Origin: Anaerolineae bacterium
GTDB lineage: Bacteria; Chloroflexota; Anaerolineae; Aggregatilineales; Phototrophicaceae
Assembly: GCA_016788625.1 (NCBI GenBank)
Contig: JAEUQX010000212.1
Span: forward strand, 1 to 36,529
Direction of reading: 5' to 3'
DNA length: 36,529 nt
Both the position numbers and the translations under genes were made by a program. The notes beneath the pieces were generated by a model. It searched no databases. It was not told the origin of the DNA and saw only the letters and a list, made by a program, of their open reading frames with translations. Positions 7,828-15,349 of the stretch are shown here, piece after piece (the first letter of the stretch is position 1; every line of letters begins with the position of its first letter).

Positions 7828-9027
7828 ATGATTGATCAAGCTACTATTCAAACGATTCAGTCTCGTGTCGCATCGCAGCGCGAGGCCATCATCACATTCC
7901 TGCGCGAACTGTGCGCCATCCCCAGTTACGACAGCCAAATTCGGGCGGTGGGAGAGCGCGCTGAGGCGGAGATGCGTAAATTGGGTTTTGATGAGGTGTG
8001 GTTCGACCGTATGGGCAATGTGGTCGGGCGCATCGGTGACGGCCCGCGCAAACTGCTCTACGACAGCCATCTGGATACGGTCGGCATTGGCGATCCGGCG
8101 GCGTGGGAGTGGGATCCTTTCCAGGGCAAGATCGAGGATGGCATCTTCTATGCGCGTGGCGCGTGCGATGAGAAGAACAGCACCCCCGGCATGATCTATG
8201 GCCTGGCGCTGGCGCGCGATCTGGGACTGCTGGACGGCTATACAGGATATTACTTCGGCAATATGGAAGAGTGGTGCGACGGCATCGCTCCGCACGCCCT
8301 GGTCGAAGTTGAAGGACTGCGGCCTGACCTCGTCGTGGTGGGCGAACCGACCAAGATGCAGGTGTATCGTGGGCACAAGGGGCGTGTCGAAATGCAGGTC
8401 GTGGCGAAGGGCAAGAGCGCCCACGCTGCCAGCAATTTCCTGGGTGATAACGCCATCTACAAGATGCTGCCCGTGATTGACGCGATCAGCAAGCTCGAAC
8501 CTGAGCTGGGCGATGATCCTTTCCTGGGGCATGGACGTATCACGGTAAGCGACATGCATGTCAAGACACCGAGCATCAACGCTGTGCCGGATGAGGCCAC
8601 GATCTTCATCGACCGCCGCATTACCTTTGGCGAAGAGCCGCAGAAGGAATTAGAGCGCATCCGCCGCGTGATCGGTGATCGCAGCGATATTCAGGCGTCT
8701 ATCATGGAGTATGAAGACCCCAGTTACACGGGTTTCGTCTTCAAGGTGGACAAGATTTATCCTGCCTGGGCGCTGCCGGAAGATAACAACTTTGTGCAGG
8801 CGGGCGTCAAGGCGGGCGAGCTGCTATGGGGCGCGCCGCTGCCGACGGGCAAGTGGGATTTCTCAACCAACGGTACGTACTGGATGGGCAAGGCGGGCAT
8901 CCCCAGCATTGGCTTTGGCCCTGGCGACGAGATTCACGCGCACACGGTGATCGATCAGGTTAAGCTGGATGATGTTGTGCGCTCGACCGAATGGTACGCG
9001 TTTCTGCCCGGACTGATGGGGCGTTAG
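7828..9027 (+). CDS. ygeY: YgeY-type M20 metallohydrolase
   Basis: The product (399 residues) is an M20-family zinc hydrolase of the YgeY subgroup, named in databases as linked to selenium metabolism. In E. coli it sits in the yge cluster tied to oxygen-independent purine breakdown, where it probably removes a carbamoyl or acyl group from a ring-opened intermediate. Visible ligands are His81 and Asp83 (HLD), Asp114 (ACDEKNST), the Glu147/Glu148 pair (MEEW) and His370 (EIHAHT). The dimerisation lid lies between about 185 and 290. GAGG precedes ATG 7828. The strong hairpin lies just upstream, so expression may be tuned separately from ade. Confidence 0.9.
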   Translation: MIDQATIQTIQSRVASQREAIITFLRELCAIPSYDSQIRAVGERAEAEMRKLGFDEVWFDRMGNVVGRIGDGPRKLLYDSHLDTVGIGDPAAWEWDPFQGKIEDGIFYARGACDEKNSTPGMIYGLALARDLGLLDGYTGYYFGNMEEWCDGIAPHALVEVEGLRPDLVVVGEPTKMQVYRGHKGRVEMQVVAKGKSAHAASNFLGDNAIYKMLPVIDAISKLEPELGDDPFLGHGRITVSDMHVKTPSINAVPDEATIFIDRRITFGEEPQKELERIRRVIGDRSDIQASIMEYEDPSYTGFVFKVDKIYPAWALPEDNNFVQAGVKAGELLWGAPLPTGKWDFSTNGTYWMGKAGIPSIGFGPGDEIHAHTVIDQVKLDDVVRSTEWYAFLPGLMGR

Positions 9028-9087
9028 GCAGTGTTCATCGCTGCCCTCAGGGCGCGTATCGAACGTTGGATCGCGAAGGTGACAACG

Positions 9088-9564
9088 ATGCATTTTGACT
9101 GGATCGAAGATGGCGTTTTGGCCGCCAGCGCTTATCCCGCCAGTGAACGCGATGTGCGTTCACTGCACGCGCAGGGTATTCGCGCCATCATCACACTGAC
9201 TGAGCGTCCGCTGACCTCGATTGCCAAGATCAGTCCGGCACTGCTGGACGAACTGAGCCTGAAGACGCTGCATGTGCCGATAGACGACTTCGGCCCGCCG
9301 ACGAATGAACAGGTTGCTGAGGTCGCTGCGTTCATCGATGCGATGCGGACGGTTGAACTGCCGGCGCTGCTGCATTGCGCGGCGGGGCAGGGGCGCACGG
9401 GCACGCTGCTGCACGCCTACTACCTCTCGAAGGGCTGGAGCTTGCAGGAAACGATGGAATGGGTGCCCACGCGGCGCTCGTTGTGTGAGTTCAAGTCGTT
9501 CTCGTCGTCGCAGCAGGATTTTCTGAAGACGTTTGCGGCGTCTGGTCGCACCCATTATGTCTGA
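9088..9564 (+). CDS. Dual-specificity-type protein phosphatase
   Basis: The 158-residue product carries the cysteine-phosphatase signature HCAAGQGRTG, with Cys97 and Arg103 as the CX5R loop and a general-acid aspartate region near IDDFGPP. It resembles small DUSP23-like or tyrosine phosphatases. An in-frame GTG exists at 9031, but AAGGTG seven bases before ATG 9088 and the clean MHFDWIEDG start favour 9088. It is followed after nine bases by a histidine phosphatase gene. Its substrate is unknown; a small phosphorylated metabolite is as likely as a protein, given the metabolic context. Confidence 0.88.
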   Translation: MHFDWIEDGVLAASAYPASERDVRSLHAQGIRAIITLTERPLTSIAKISPALLDELSLKTLHVPIDDFGPPTNEQVAEVAAFIDAMRTVELPALLHCAAGQGRTGTLLHAYYLSKGWSLQETMEWVPTRRSLCEFKSFSSSQQDFLKTFAASGRTHYV

Positions 9565-9573
9565 GGGGCGCTT

Positions 9574-10182
9574 ATGGGGCTGATCTATCTGATGCGACAT
9601 GGCGAAAGCATTGTCAATCGTGAGCGCAGGCTGACCTGTCGCCAGTTCGCAGGTGATCTCACTGAACGGGGGCGGGAACAAGCGGCGCTGGCGGCGACAT
9701 GGTTGGCCGATAAAGGCATTGCTGTGATGCGTGCCAGCCCGTTTGACCGTGCGCAGCAGAGCGCACAGATCATTGCTCAACAGCTTGGCCTGAGCGCCCA
9801 GATGGATGATGACCTGCGCGAGATGGACTGCGGCGCGTTGGAAGGCCGCACCGATGAAGATGGGTGGACGATCTGGCGTGGGGTCTTTGACCGTTGGAAC
9901 GCGCGCGATTGGGCGGCCACCTTCCCGGATGGCGAATCGTACCGTCAGGCGTTTGACCGTTTTACACGAGCGCTGGCACGGGTACGACCGGACGAAACCG
10001 CGCTGCTGGTCACGCACGGCGGCATTACGATCACCGTTGTGCCGTATGTCTGCGTCAACGCGGCTGCGCTGCAAGGTGAGCGCCATGTCGAGAACACAGG
10101 ATTTGTTATTCTTGAACCGTATGGTGATGGGCGTTTCATCTGTCGCGCGTGGAATGCGGCAGATCACCTCAAAACTGCGTGA
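9574..10182 (+). CDS. Histidine phosphatase superfamily protein
   Basis: The product (202 residues) has the RHGES motif at residues 8-12, with the phospho-accepting His9, and the second conserved histidine in VTHGG near residue 149. This is the phosphoglycerate-mutase-like phosphatase family, which includes broad sugar-phosphate and nucleotide phosphatases such as CobC-type enzymes. It lies between the cysteine phosphatase gene and the ygeW-type gene and points the same way, so it is probably part of the same transcript. Substrate cannot be read from sequence. Confidence 0.9.
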   Translation: MGLIYLMRHGESIVNRERRLTCRQFAGDLTERGREQAALAATWLADKGIAVMRASPFDRAQQSAQIIAQQLGLSAQMDDDLREMDCGALEGRTDEDGWTIWRGVFDRWNARDWAATFPDGESYRQAFDRFTRALARVRPDETALLVTHGGITITVVPYVCVNAAALQGERHVENTGFVILEPYGDGRFICRAWNAADHLKTA

Positions 10183-10224
10183 TCATAGAATGTCAGGTAT
10201 TCAACACAGAAGGAGTGTTTTGGA

Positions 10225-11208
10225 ATGCAGACTGATTTGCGGGGGCGCGACTCAATTGCCCCGGAACTGGAATGGACGCGCGATGAGATCGACACGCTGC
10301 TCGATGTGGCGTGGGACTTGAAGCGCAAACGCGCGGTGGGCGAATCCCATGCCTATCTGCGCGATAAGGTCTTGGGCTTGCTGTTCTTCTTCACCAGCAC
10401 ACGCACCCGCGCCAGCTTTGAGGCGGGCATGGCGCAGCTCGGCGGGCACGCCATGTTCATCGACAGCGAAACGACCCAGATTTCGCACGGCGATACCGCG
10501 AAGGAAATCGGCGAGATCATCGGTCGCTACACCGACGGCATCGCCATCCGTCAGTGTGACTGGAACTTTGGCAATCGTTACATCCGCGAAGTGGCCGAGG
10601 CCAGCCGCGTGCCTGTGCTGAACATGCAGTGCGATGTCTTCCACCCGTTCCAGATTCTCGCGGATATGATGACCATTCAGGAGAAGTTTGGGCGCGATCT
10701 GCGTGGCAAGACCATCAACGTCAGCTACGCCTATGCCAGCAGTTACCAGAAGCCGCTGAGCGTGCCGCAGAGCCTGATCCTGCTGATGACGCGCTATGGC
10801 ATGAATGTGCGCCTGACACATCCGCCGGAATTCGGCCTGATGCCGGATATTGTCGAGCAGTCGCGCGAGAACGCCCGCAAGAGCGGCGGCTCGTTCGAGG
10901 TGCTGCACGATTTTGACGAAGGCTTCAAGGGCGCGGACATTGTGTATCCCAAGAGCTGGGGCTGCTGGATGACGACCGAAGACAAGAACGAGTCGTCGTT
11001 GATCGGCAAGAAATACACGGACTGGATTACGGATAGCCGCCGCATGGCGCTGGCGAACCCCGATGCGGTGTATATGCACTGCCTGCCCGCTGACCGCAAC
11101 ATCGAAGTCACCGACGAGGTGATCGACGGCCCGCAGAGCATCGTTTACGACGAGGCTGAAAATCGCCTGCATGTGCAGAAAGCGGCGATGGCGCTGACGA
11201 TGCGTTAA
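10225..11208 (+). CDS. ygeW: YgeW-type knotted carbamoyltransferase
   Basis: The product belongs to the aspartate/ornithine carbamoyltransferase superfamily. It has the carbamoyl-phosphate loop STRTR (58-62), HPFQ (140-143, where HPxQ is usual) and HCLPADR (285-291). The inserted YASSYQ/KPLSVPQSL segment and the GCWMTTEDKN region match the knotted YgeW group. In catabolism such an enzyme would work backwards, phosphorolysing a carbamoyl (ureido) compound to carbamoyl phosphate, which carbamate kinase encoded next door can turn into ATP. AAGGAG stands nine bases before the ATG. A terminator-like hairpin follows the gene. Subgroup identity is confident; the true substrate is not visible. Confidence 0.92.
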   Translation: MQTDLRGRDSIAPELEWTRDEIDTLLDVAWDLKRKRAVGESHAYLRDKVLGLLFFFTSTRTRASFEAGMAQLGGHAMFIDSETTQISHGDTAKEIGEIIGRYTDGIAIRQCDWNFGNRYIREVAEASRVPVLNMQCDVFHPFQILADMMTIQEKFGRDLRGKTINVSYAYASSYQKPLSVPQSLILLMTRYGMNVRLTHPPEFGLMPDIVEQSRENARKSGGSFEVLHDFDEGFKGADIVYPKSWGCWMTTEDKNESSLIGKKYTDWITDSRRMALANPDAVYMHCLPADRNIEVTDEVIDGPQSIVYDEAENRLHVQKAAMALTMR

Positions 11209-11226
11209 GCCCGTTCACTCTCAACC

Positions 11227-11268
11227 ACAGCCGTCAGTCTTTCATGCTATAGTGATACTGGCGGCTGT
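11227..11268 (+). terminator. Terminator-like hairpin after the ygeW-type gene
   Basis: ACAGCCGTCAGT (11227-11238) pairs with ACTGGCGGCTGT (11257-11268) over 12 bp with one G-T pair, around an 18-base loop, and is followed by a T-rich tail (TTGTTGATTT). The loop contains an extended -10 sequence. Termination may be partial, lowering expression of downstream genes. Confidence 0.5.
11245..11253 (+). promoter_or_regulatory. Possible internal promoter ahead of carbamate kinase
   Basis: TGCTATAGT is an extended -10 element with no recognisable -35. It lies in the loop of the terminator-like hairpin and shares the CATGCTA core with the elements at 634-643 and 3745-3754. Transcription would start near 11260, leaving a leader of about 120 bases before carbamate kinase. 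Confidence 0.4.
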
Positions 11269-11294
11269 TTGTTGATTTGAGGGTGACAACTTTT

Positions 11295-11369
11295 ATGCCC
11301 AAATTATCATATCAGGAAGAAATCTTCTTTGTGCTGTGCTGCGGTGAAAGCTTCATCGCGGCAAAATAG
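11295..11369 (+). CDS. Possible 24-codon leader peptide upstream of carbamate kinase
   Basis: A short frame encodes MPKLSYQEEIFFVLCCGESF plus four residues, ending 12 bases before the carbamate kinase start. GAGGG lies 11 bases before its ATG, a little far but usable. It sits downstream of the internal promoter and could couple translation to the next gene. No homology is recognised, and a frame of this size can occur by chance. Confidence 0.25.
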   Translation: MPKLSYQEEIFFVLCCGESFIAAK

Positions 11370-11381
11370 GATAATACGGAT

Positions 11382-12329
11382 ATGATCGAAAAACTTGCGA
11401 TTGTCGCGATTGGCGGCAACTCTTTGATCGAAGATCCCAAGCAGCCCGGCATCGCCCGCCAGTGGGATGCCGCGCGCAAGACCTGCGAACATATCGCCAA
11501 TATGGTCACGAGCGGTTGGCACGTCGTCGTAACCCATGGCAACGGCCCGCAGGTCGGCTACATCCTGCGGCGCGGCGAGATCGCCTCCAAAGAGGGCATT
11601 CATGATGTCCCGCTCGACCTGATCGTTGCCGATACCCAGGGCAGCATCGGTTACATGCTCCAGCAGGGGTTAGATGATGCTCTGCGGCGGCGTGGCTTCA
11701 ATCGCACATGCGCGACGGTCATCACCCAGGTGCGCGTGGACGCCGATGACCCGGCCTTTGCGCGTCCGACCAAACCTATTGGCGGCTTCATGAGCGAAGC
11801 AGAAGCGCGTAAGTTCGAGGCTGAAGGTTGGCAGGTGATGGAGGACTCCGGTCGTGGTTGGCGTCGTGTGGTGGCGTCACCGATCCCGCGCAGCATCGTC
11901 GAGATCAATGCGATACAGGCGCTCATGCTCAGCGGCTACACGGTGATTGCGTGTGGCGGCGGCGGTATCCCGGTTGTGCGCCAGCCTGATGGCAGTTTGC
12001 AAGGCGTATACAGCGTCATCGATAAAGACCGGTGCAGCGCGCTGCTGGCGTTGACACTGCGTGCTGATCTGCTGATGATCTCGACTGGCGTGGAGAAGGT
12101 GGCACTGAACTTCGGCAAGCCCGATCAGCGCGAACTCGACCGCCTCGAATTATCCGACGCCAAGCAGTATATGGCTGAAGGCCATTTTGGCGTGGGCAGT
12201 ATGCTGCCGAAAGTTGAAGCGGCAATCGACTTTGTACAGAACGGCGGCCCGCGCGCCATCATCACCAACCCGGAGAACCTGGAGCGTGCGTTGCAAGGGG
12301 AAACGGGTACGCACGTCGTGCCGGGGTAG
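11382..12329 (+). CDS. arcC: Carbamate kinase
   Basis: Transfers phosphate from carbamoyl phosphate to ADP, giving ATP, ammonia and CO2. The 315-residue product has the amino-acid-kinase fold with AIGGNSL at the N-terminus (residues 12-18), VVTHGNGPQVG (about 48-58), the KPIGGFMS region, ACGGGGIPV and the DKD of the nucleotide site. AGGATAA precedes the ATG. It follows the knotted carbamoyltransferase gene, the same pairing as ygeW with yqeA in E. coli. Together they would be the ATP-yielding end of purine degradation. Confidence 0.95.
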   Translation: MIEKLAIVAIGGNSLIEDPKQPGIARQWDAARKTCEHIANMVTSGWHVVVTHGNGPQVGYILRRGEIASKEGIHDVPLDLIVADTQGSIGYMLQQGLDDALRRRGFNRTCATVITQVRVDADDPAFARPTKPIGGFMSEAEARKFEAEGWQVMEDSGRGWRRVVASPIPRSIVEINAIQALMLSGYTVIACGGGGIPVVRQPDGSLQGVYSVIDKDRCSALLALTLRADLLMISTGVEKVALNFGKPDQRELDRLELSDAKQYMAEGHFGVGSMLPKVEAAIDFVQNGGPRAIITNPENLERALQGETGTHVVPG

Positions 12330-12338
12330 GGCAAGCCC

Positions 12339-12824
12339 ATGTATAACCACGCGCCAGCAGGGTACGAATGTCATCTGTGCCGGATTGTGGCGGGGTTGGA
12401 AAATGAGGGATGGAACGCGCAGTCGGATGTGTTCTGGCGCACGGAACACATCACGGCGCTGATCAACGTTCGCTGGTGGGCGAAGACACCCGGTCACGCA
12501 CTGGTTATCCCCAACCAGCACATCGAAAATATTTATGACATGACTCCCGACATCGCCGTGCATGTGCATGAAGCCGCCCGCCAGGTTGCCATTGCTTTCA
12601 AGCGGGTCTATGGCTGTGACGGTACATCAACCCGGCAGCACAATGAGCCAGCGGGGTATCAGGAAGTGTTTCACTACCACCTGCATGTCTTCCCGCGCTA
12701 TTATGGCGACAATCTGTACGAAGACAACCACGCCCACCGCCTGACGAGCTGCGACGAACGCCGTCCTTATGCGGACAAACTGCGCGTATATTTTGACCAC
12801 CTGACTACCCAGGGAACGATCTGA
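12339..12824 (+). CDS. HIT-family nucleotide-binding hydrolase
   Basis: The 161-residue product has the histidine triad HYHLHVF (112-118) and an N-terminal CHLC pair that may bind zinc. HIT proteins hydrolyse or transfer nucleoside monophosphates, for example adenosine phosphoramidates or dinucleotides. The gene begins nine bases after carbamate kinase, and the PLP-enzyme gene starts one base past its stop, so it is clearly within an operon. A purine nucleotide substrate would suit the island, but the sequence does not prove it. Confidence 0.9.
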   Translation: MYNHAPAGYECHLCRIVAGLENEGWNAQSDVFWRTEHITALINVRWWAKTPGHALVIPNQHIENIYDMTPDIAVHVHEAARQVAIAFKRVYGCDGTSTRQHNEPAGYQEVFHYHLHVFPRYYGDNLYEDNHAHRLTSCDERRPYADKLRVYFDHLTTQGTI

Positions 12825-12825
12825 C

Positions 12826-14070
12826 ATGGCCGTTATTCTTGAACTGCGCTGCCCGCTCTGTGATCGCCGCTTCAGCCCGGACGCGGTAGCCTACACTTGC
12901 CCGTCCTGTGGGGAAGTCGGCACGCTCGATGTTCTCTACGACTATGAACAGCTTAAGGCGCAACTCGACCGGGACGCGCTGCGTAATCGACGTATGCAAT
13001 CGATGTGGCGCTACCGCGAACTGCTGCCCCTCCTGCCGGATTCCTCTGTGCCGCCGCTGGACGTAGGCATGACCCCGCTGTATGAAGCCAAACGACTGGC
13101 GGAGAATCTCGGTGTGCGGCAGGCCTGGGTCAAAGATGACGGACAGAACCCGACTGGCTCGTTGAAAGATCGGGCGAGCGCGTTGATCGTCGCGCGTGCG
13201 CTGGAGCAGGGTATCAGCACCGTCAGCACGGCCAGCACGGGCAACGCGGCGGCAGCGCTGGCGGGGTTAGGCGCGTCGGTCGGTATGAACATCATCATCT
13301 TCGTTCCGGCGGCAGCGCCAGAGGCCAAGATCGCGCAACTCCTGGTCTATGGCGCGACCGTGCTACTGGTCGAAGATACCTACGATGTGGCCTTTGACCT
13401 GTGCTACCAGATGTGCGTGAGCGAGGGCTGGTACTGCCGCAATACCGCCATGAACCCGTACACGACCGAAGGCAAAAAGACCGTCGCTTATGAGATTGCC
13501 GAGCAGTTGGATTGGCAGGTGCCGGATGTCGTGTTGGTCAGCGTGGGTGATGGCAACATCATCGCGGGCGTCTACAAAGGTTTTTACGACTTGTACCAAC
13601 TCGGCTGGATAGAGCGGATTCCGCGCCTGATTGGTGTACAAGCAGATGGAAGCGCTGCGCTGCTGCACGCCTGGCAGCGCGGCCTGAGTGCTGCGGAGAT
13701 GCGCCCGATAGACGCACAAACAGTAGCCGACAGCATCTCGGCGGGACTCCCGCGTGACCGGGCGAAAGCGCTGCGTGCCGTGTGGGAGACCCAAGGCGCT
13801 TATGTAGGTGTGTCCGATACGGAGATCGTCGCCGCCATCCCGCAGTTGGCGCGGCTGACCGGGGTTTTCGCTGAGCCTGCTGCCTCTGCGGTTTATGCAG
13901 GAGCAAGGCACGCTGTGCTATCAAATGTGATAGAATCAAACGAGTCGGTACTGTTACTGGTTACCGGTAATGGCCTGAAAGATGTGAAACGTGCCCAACA
14001 GTCGGTGGCAAGTGGACTGCGCGTACAGCCGACGTTGGAATCTGTTCGTTTAGCGCTGCAAAACATGTGA
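12826..14070 (+). CDS. Threonine synthase-like PLP enzyme
   Basis: The 414-residue fold-type-II PLP enzyme starts with a zinc-ribbon-like CPLC...CPSC motif (residues about 10-28). The PLP lysine is Lys114 in GSLKDRAS, and the phosphate-binding STGNAAAA block and the DGN loop follow. This is the threonine synthase architecture, but no hom or thrB lies nearby. The E. coli equivalent region carries ygeX, a PLP 2,3-diaminopropionate ammonia-lyase of the same fold. The protein may therefore be a housekeeping threonine synthase, or a beta-eliminating lyase serving the purine pathway. The annotation is safe at fold level only. Confidence 0.85.
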   Translation: MAVILELRCPLCDRRFSPDAVAYTCPSCGEVGTLDVLYDYEQLKAQLDRDALRNRRMQSMWRYRELLPLLPDSSVPPLDVGMTPLYEAKRLAENLGVRQAWVKDDGQNPTGSLKDRASALIVARALEQGISTVSTASTGNAAAALAGLGASVGMNIIIFVPAAAPEAKIAQLLVYGATVLLVEDTYDVAFDLCYQMCVSEGWYCRNTAMNPYTTEGKKTVAYEIAEQLDWQVPDVVLVSVGDGNIIAGVYKGFYDLYQLGWIERIPRLIGVQADGSAALLHAWQRGLSAAEMRPIDAQTVADSISAGLPRDRAKALRAVWETQGAYVGVSDTEIVAAIPQLARLTGVFAEPAASAVYAGARHAVLSNVIESNESVLLLVTGNGLKDVKRAQQSVASGLRVQPTLESVRLALQNM

Positions 14071-14076
14071 GGCTGA

Positions 14077-15072
14077 ATGGCAACCAAACCGCGTTACTCA
14101 ATCGTAGCGCCGATCTACAACGAAGAAGGCAACATCCCCAAACTGTATGATCGCATCAAAGGCGTCATGGACTCGACGGGGGAGACGTGGGAACTCGTGA
14201 CTGTCAATGATGGCAGCCGTGACCGCTCGCTGGAGCTGCTGGCGGAACTTTCTGCGAAAGACTCGCGCATTAAAGTGGTCAACTTCGCGCGCAACTTCGG
14301 CCACCAGTTGGCCGTGACTGCCGGACTGCACCACACCTCCGGCGATGCAGTTGTGATTATTGATGCGGACTTGCAGGATCCGCCTGAACTGATCCTGGAG
14401 ATGGTCGAACGCTGGAAGGCTGGCTATCAGGTCGTTTATGCTGTGCGCCAGGAGCGCAAGGGTGAAAGCTGGTTCAAGCTCTTCACGGCCAAGCTGTTTT
14501 ATCGCATGATCTACCGCATCACCGATGTCGATATTCCCCTCGATACAGGCGATTTTCGCTTGATGGATCGCCGCGTGGTCGATGCGCTTAATTCGATGCC
14601 GGAGCATAACCGTTTCATTCGCGGCCTGACGAGCTGGATTGGCTTCAAGCAGACGGGCGTCTCCTACGTGCGCGAGGCGCGCGAGTGGGGCGAGACCAAA
14701 TATCCGCTGAAGAAGATGGTGCGCTTTGCGATGGATGCCGTCACGGGCTTCTCGTATTTCCCGCTGCAAATCATGGTCTATGTCTCATTCGTGCTGGGCG
14801 TCTTGGCGGTGCTCGCCGTCCCAGTCATCGCTTTGCTGCGCGTCATCCTGGGTTTCCAGTTCCTTGGTGGACAGGTCACGCATATTGTACTGCTGCTGCT
14901 GCTGAGTTCATTCCAGTTGTTTTTCTTGTTCGTGATGGGACAGTATGTGGCGCGCATCTATGACGAAACGCGCGGGCGACCGCTGTATGTCGTCGCGGAC
15001 CGCATCGGTTTTGAAGACAAAGAAAAGAATACCCAGGGTAAGAGTGCCGCACCTGAACTGGAAGTGAGCTGA
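14077..15072 (+). CDS. GT2 glycosyltransferase with two C-terminal membrane helices (GtrB/DPM-like)
   Basis: The product (331 residues) has an N-terminal GT-A domain with APIYNEEGNI (about 11-20), the NDGSRD block, and the DADLQDPPE metal/nucleotide motif (about 96-104). Two hydrophobic helices follow (about 228-260 and 268-295), with a basic cytoplasmic tail. This layout is that of polyprenyl-phosphate glycosyltransferases, which load a sugar onto a lipid carrier at the inner face of the membrane. The gene begins six bases after the preceding stop. It has no evident link to purine catabolism. The lipid-linked sugar could be used by the GT-C-like protein encoded at 23569. Confidence 0.92.
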   Translation: MATKPRYSIVAPIYNEEGNIPKLYDRIKGVMDSTGETWELVTVNDGSRDRSLELLAELSAKDSRIKVVNFARNFGHQLAVTAGLHHTSGDAVVIIDADLQDPPELILEMVERWKAGYQVVYAVRQERKGESWFKLFTAKLFYRMIYRITDVDIPLDTGDFRLMDRRVVDALNSMPEHNRFIRGLTSWIGFKQTGVSYVREAREWGETKYPLKKMVRFAMDAVTGFSYFPLQIMVYVSFVLGVLAVLAVPVIALLRVILGFQFLGGQVTHIVLLLLLSSFQLFFLFVMGQYVARIYDETRGRPLYVVADRIGFEDKEKNTQGKSAAPELEVS

Positions 15073-15092
15073 CGTGCAGCGAGGATACGCCT

Positions 15093-15320
15093 ATGGCTGA
15101 TGACCGGAGCGCCCTGCACCGCATTCAGGAGTACCGCAAGATCGTCCTGCTATATGAAGCCCTTGACCGGGAAATCGACGATCTCATCATGGCGCATGGC
15201 GGCTTTCCGGAGAAGATGCCCCCGGAGGCGCTCACACGTTATCGGGCGCTTGCGCGTCGGCGTGATGACCTGCAAAACGAGATGCGCTCGATTGAGCAAG
15301 AACTCGATATGAATGAATAA
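15093..15320 (+). CDS. Small helical protein of unknown function
   Basis: The 75-residue product is rich in charged residues and predicted to be mostly helical, with heptad-like leucines toward the end (residues about 45-72) that could form a coiled coil. GAGGAT precedes the ATG. It lies 20 bases after the glycosyltransferase gene and 29 bases before the next PLP-enzyme gene, so it is probably cotranscribed. An overlapping frame starting at 15100 is a shadow. I do not recognise the family. It may be an accessory or structural partner of a neighbour. Confidence 0.7.
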   Translation: MADDRSALHRIQEYRKIVLLYEALDREIDDLIMAHGGFPEKMPPEALTRYRALARRRDDLQNEMRSIEQELDMNE

Positions 15321-15349
15321 ATTCTTCACCATCATTTGGAGCATTCACC

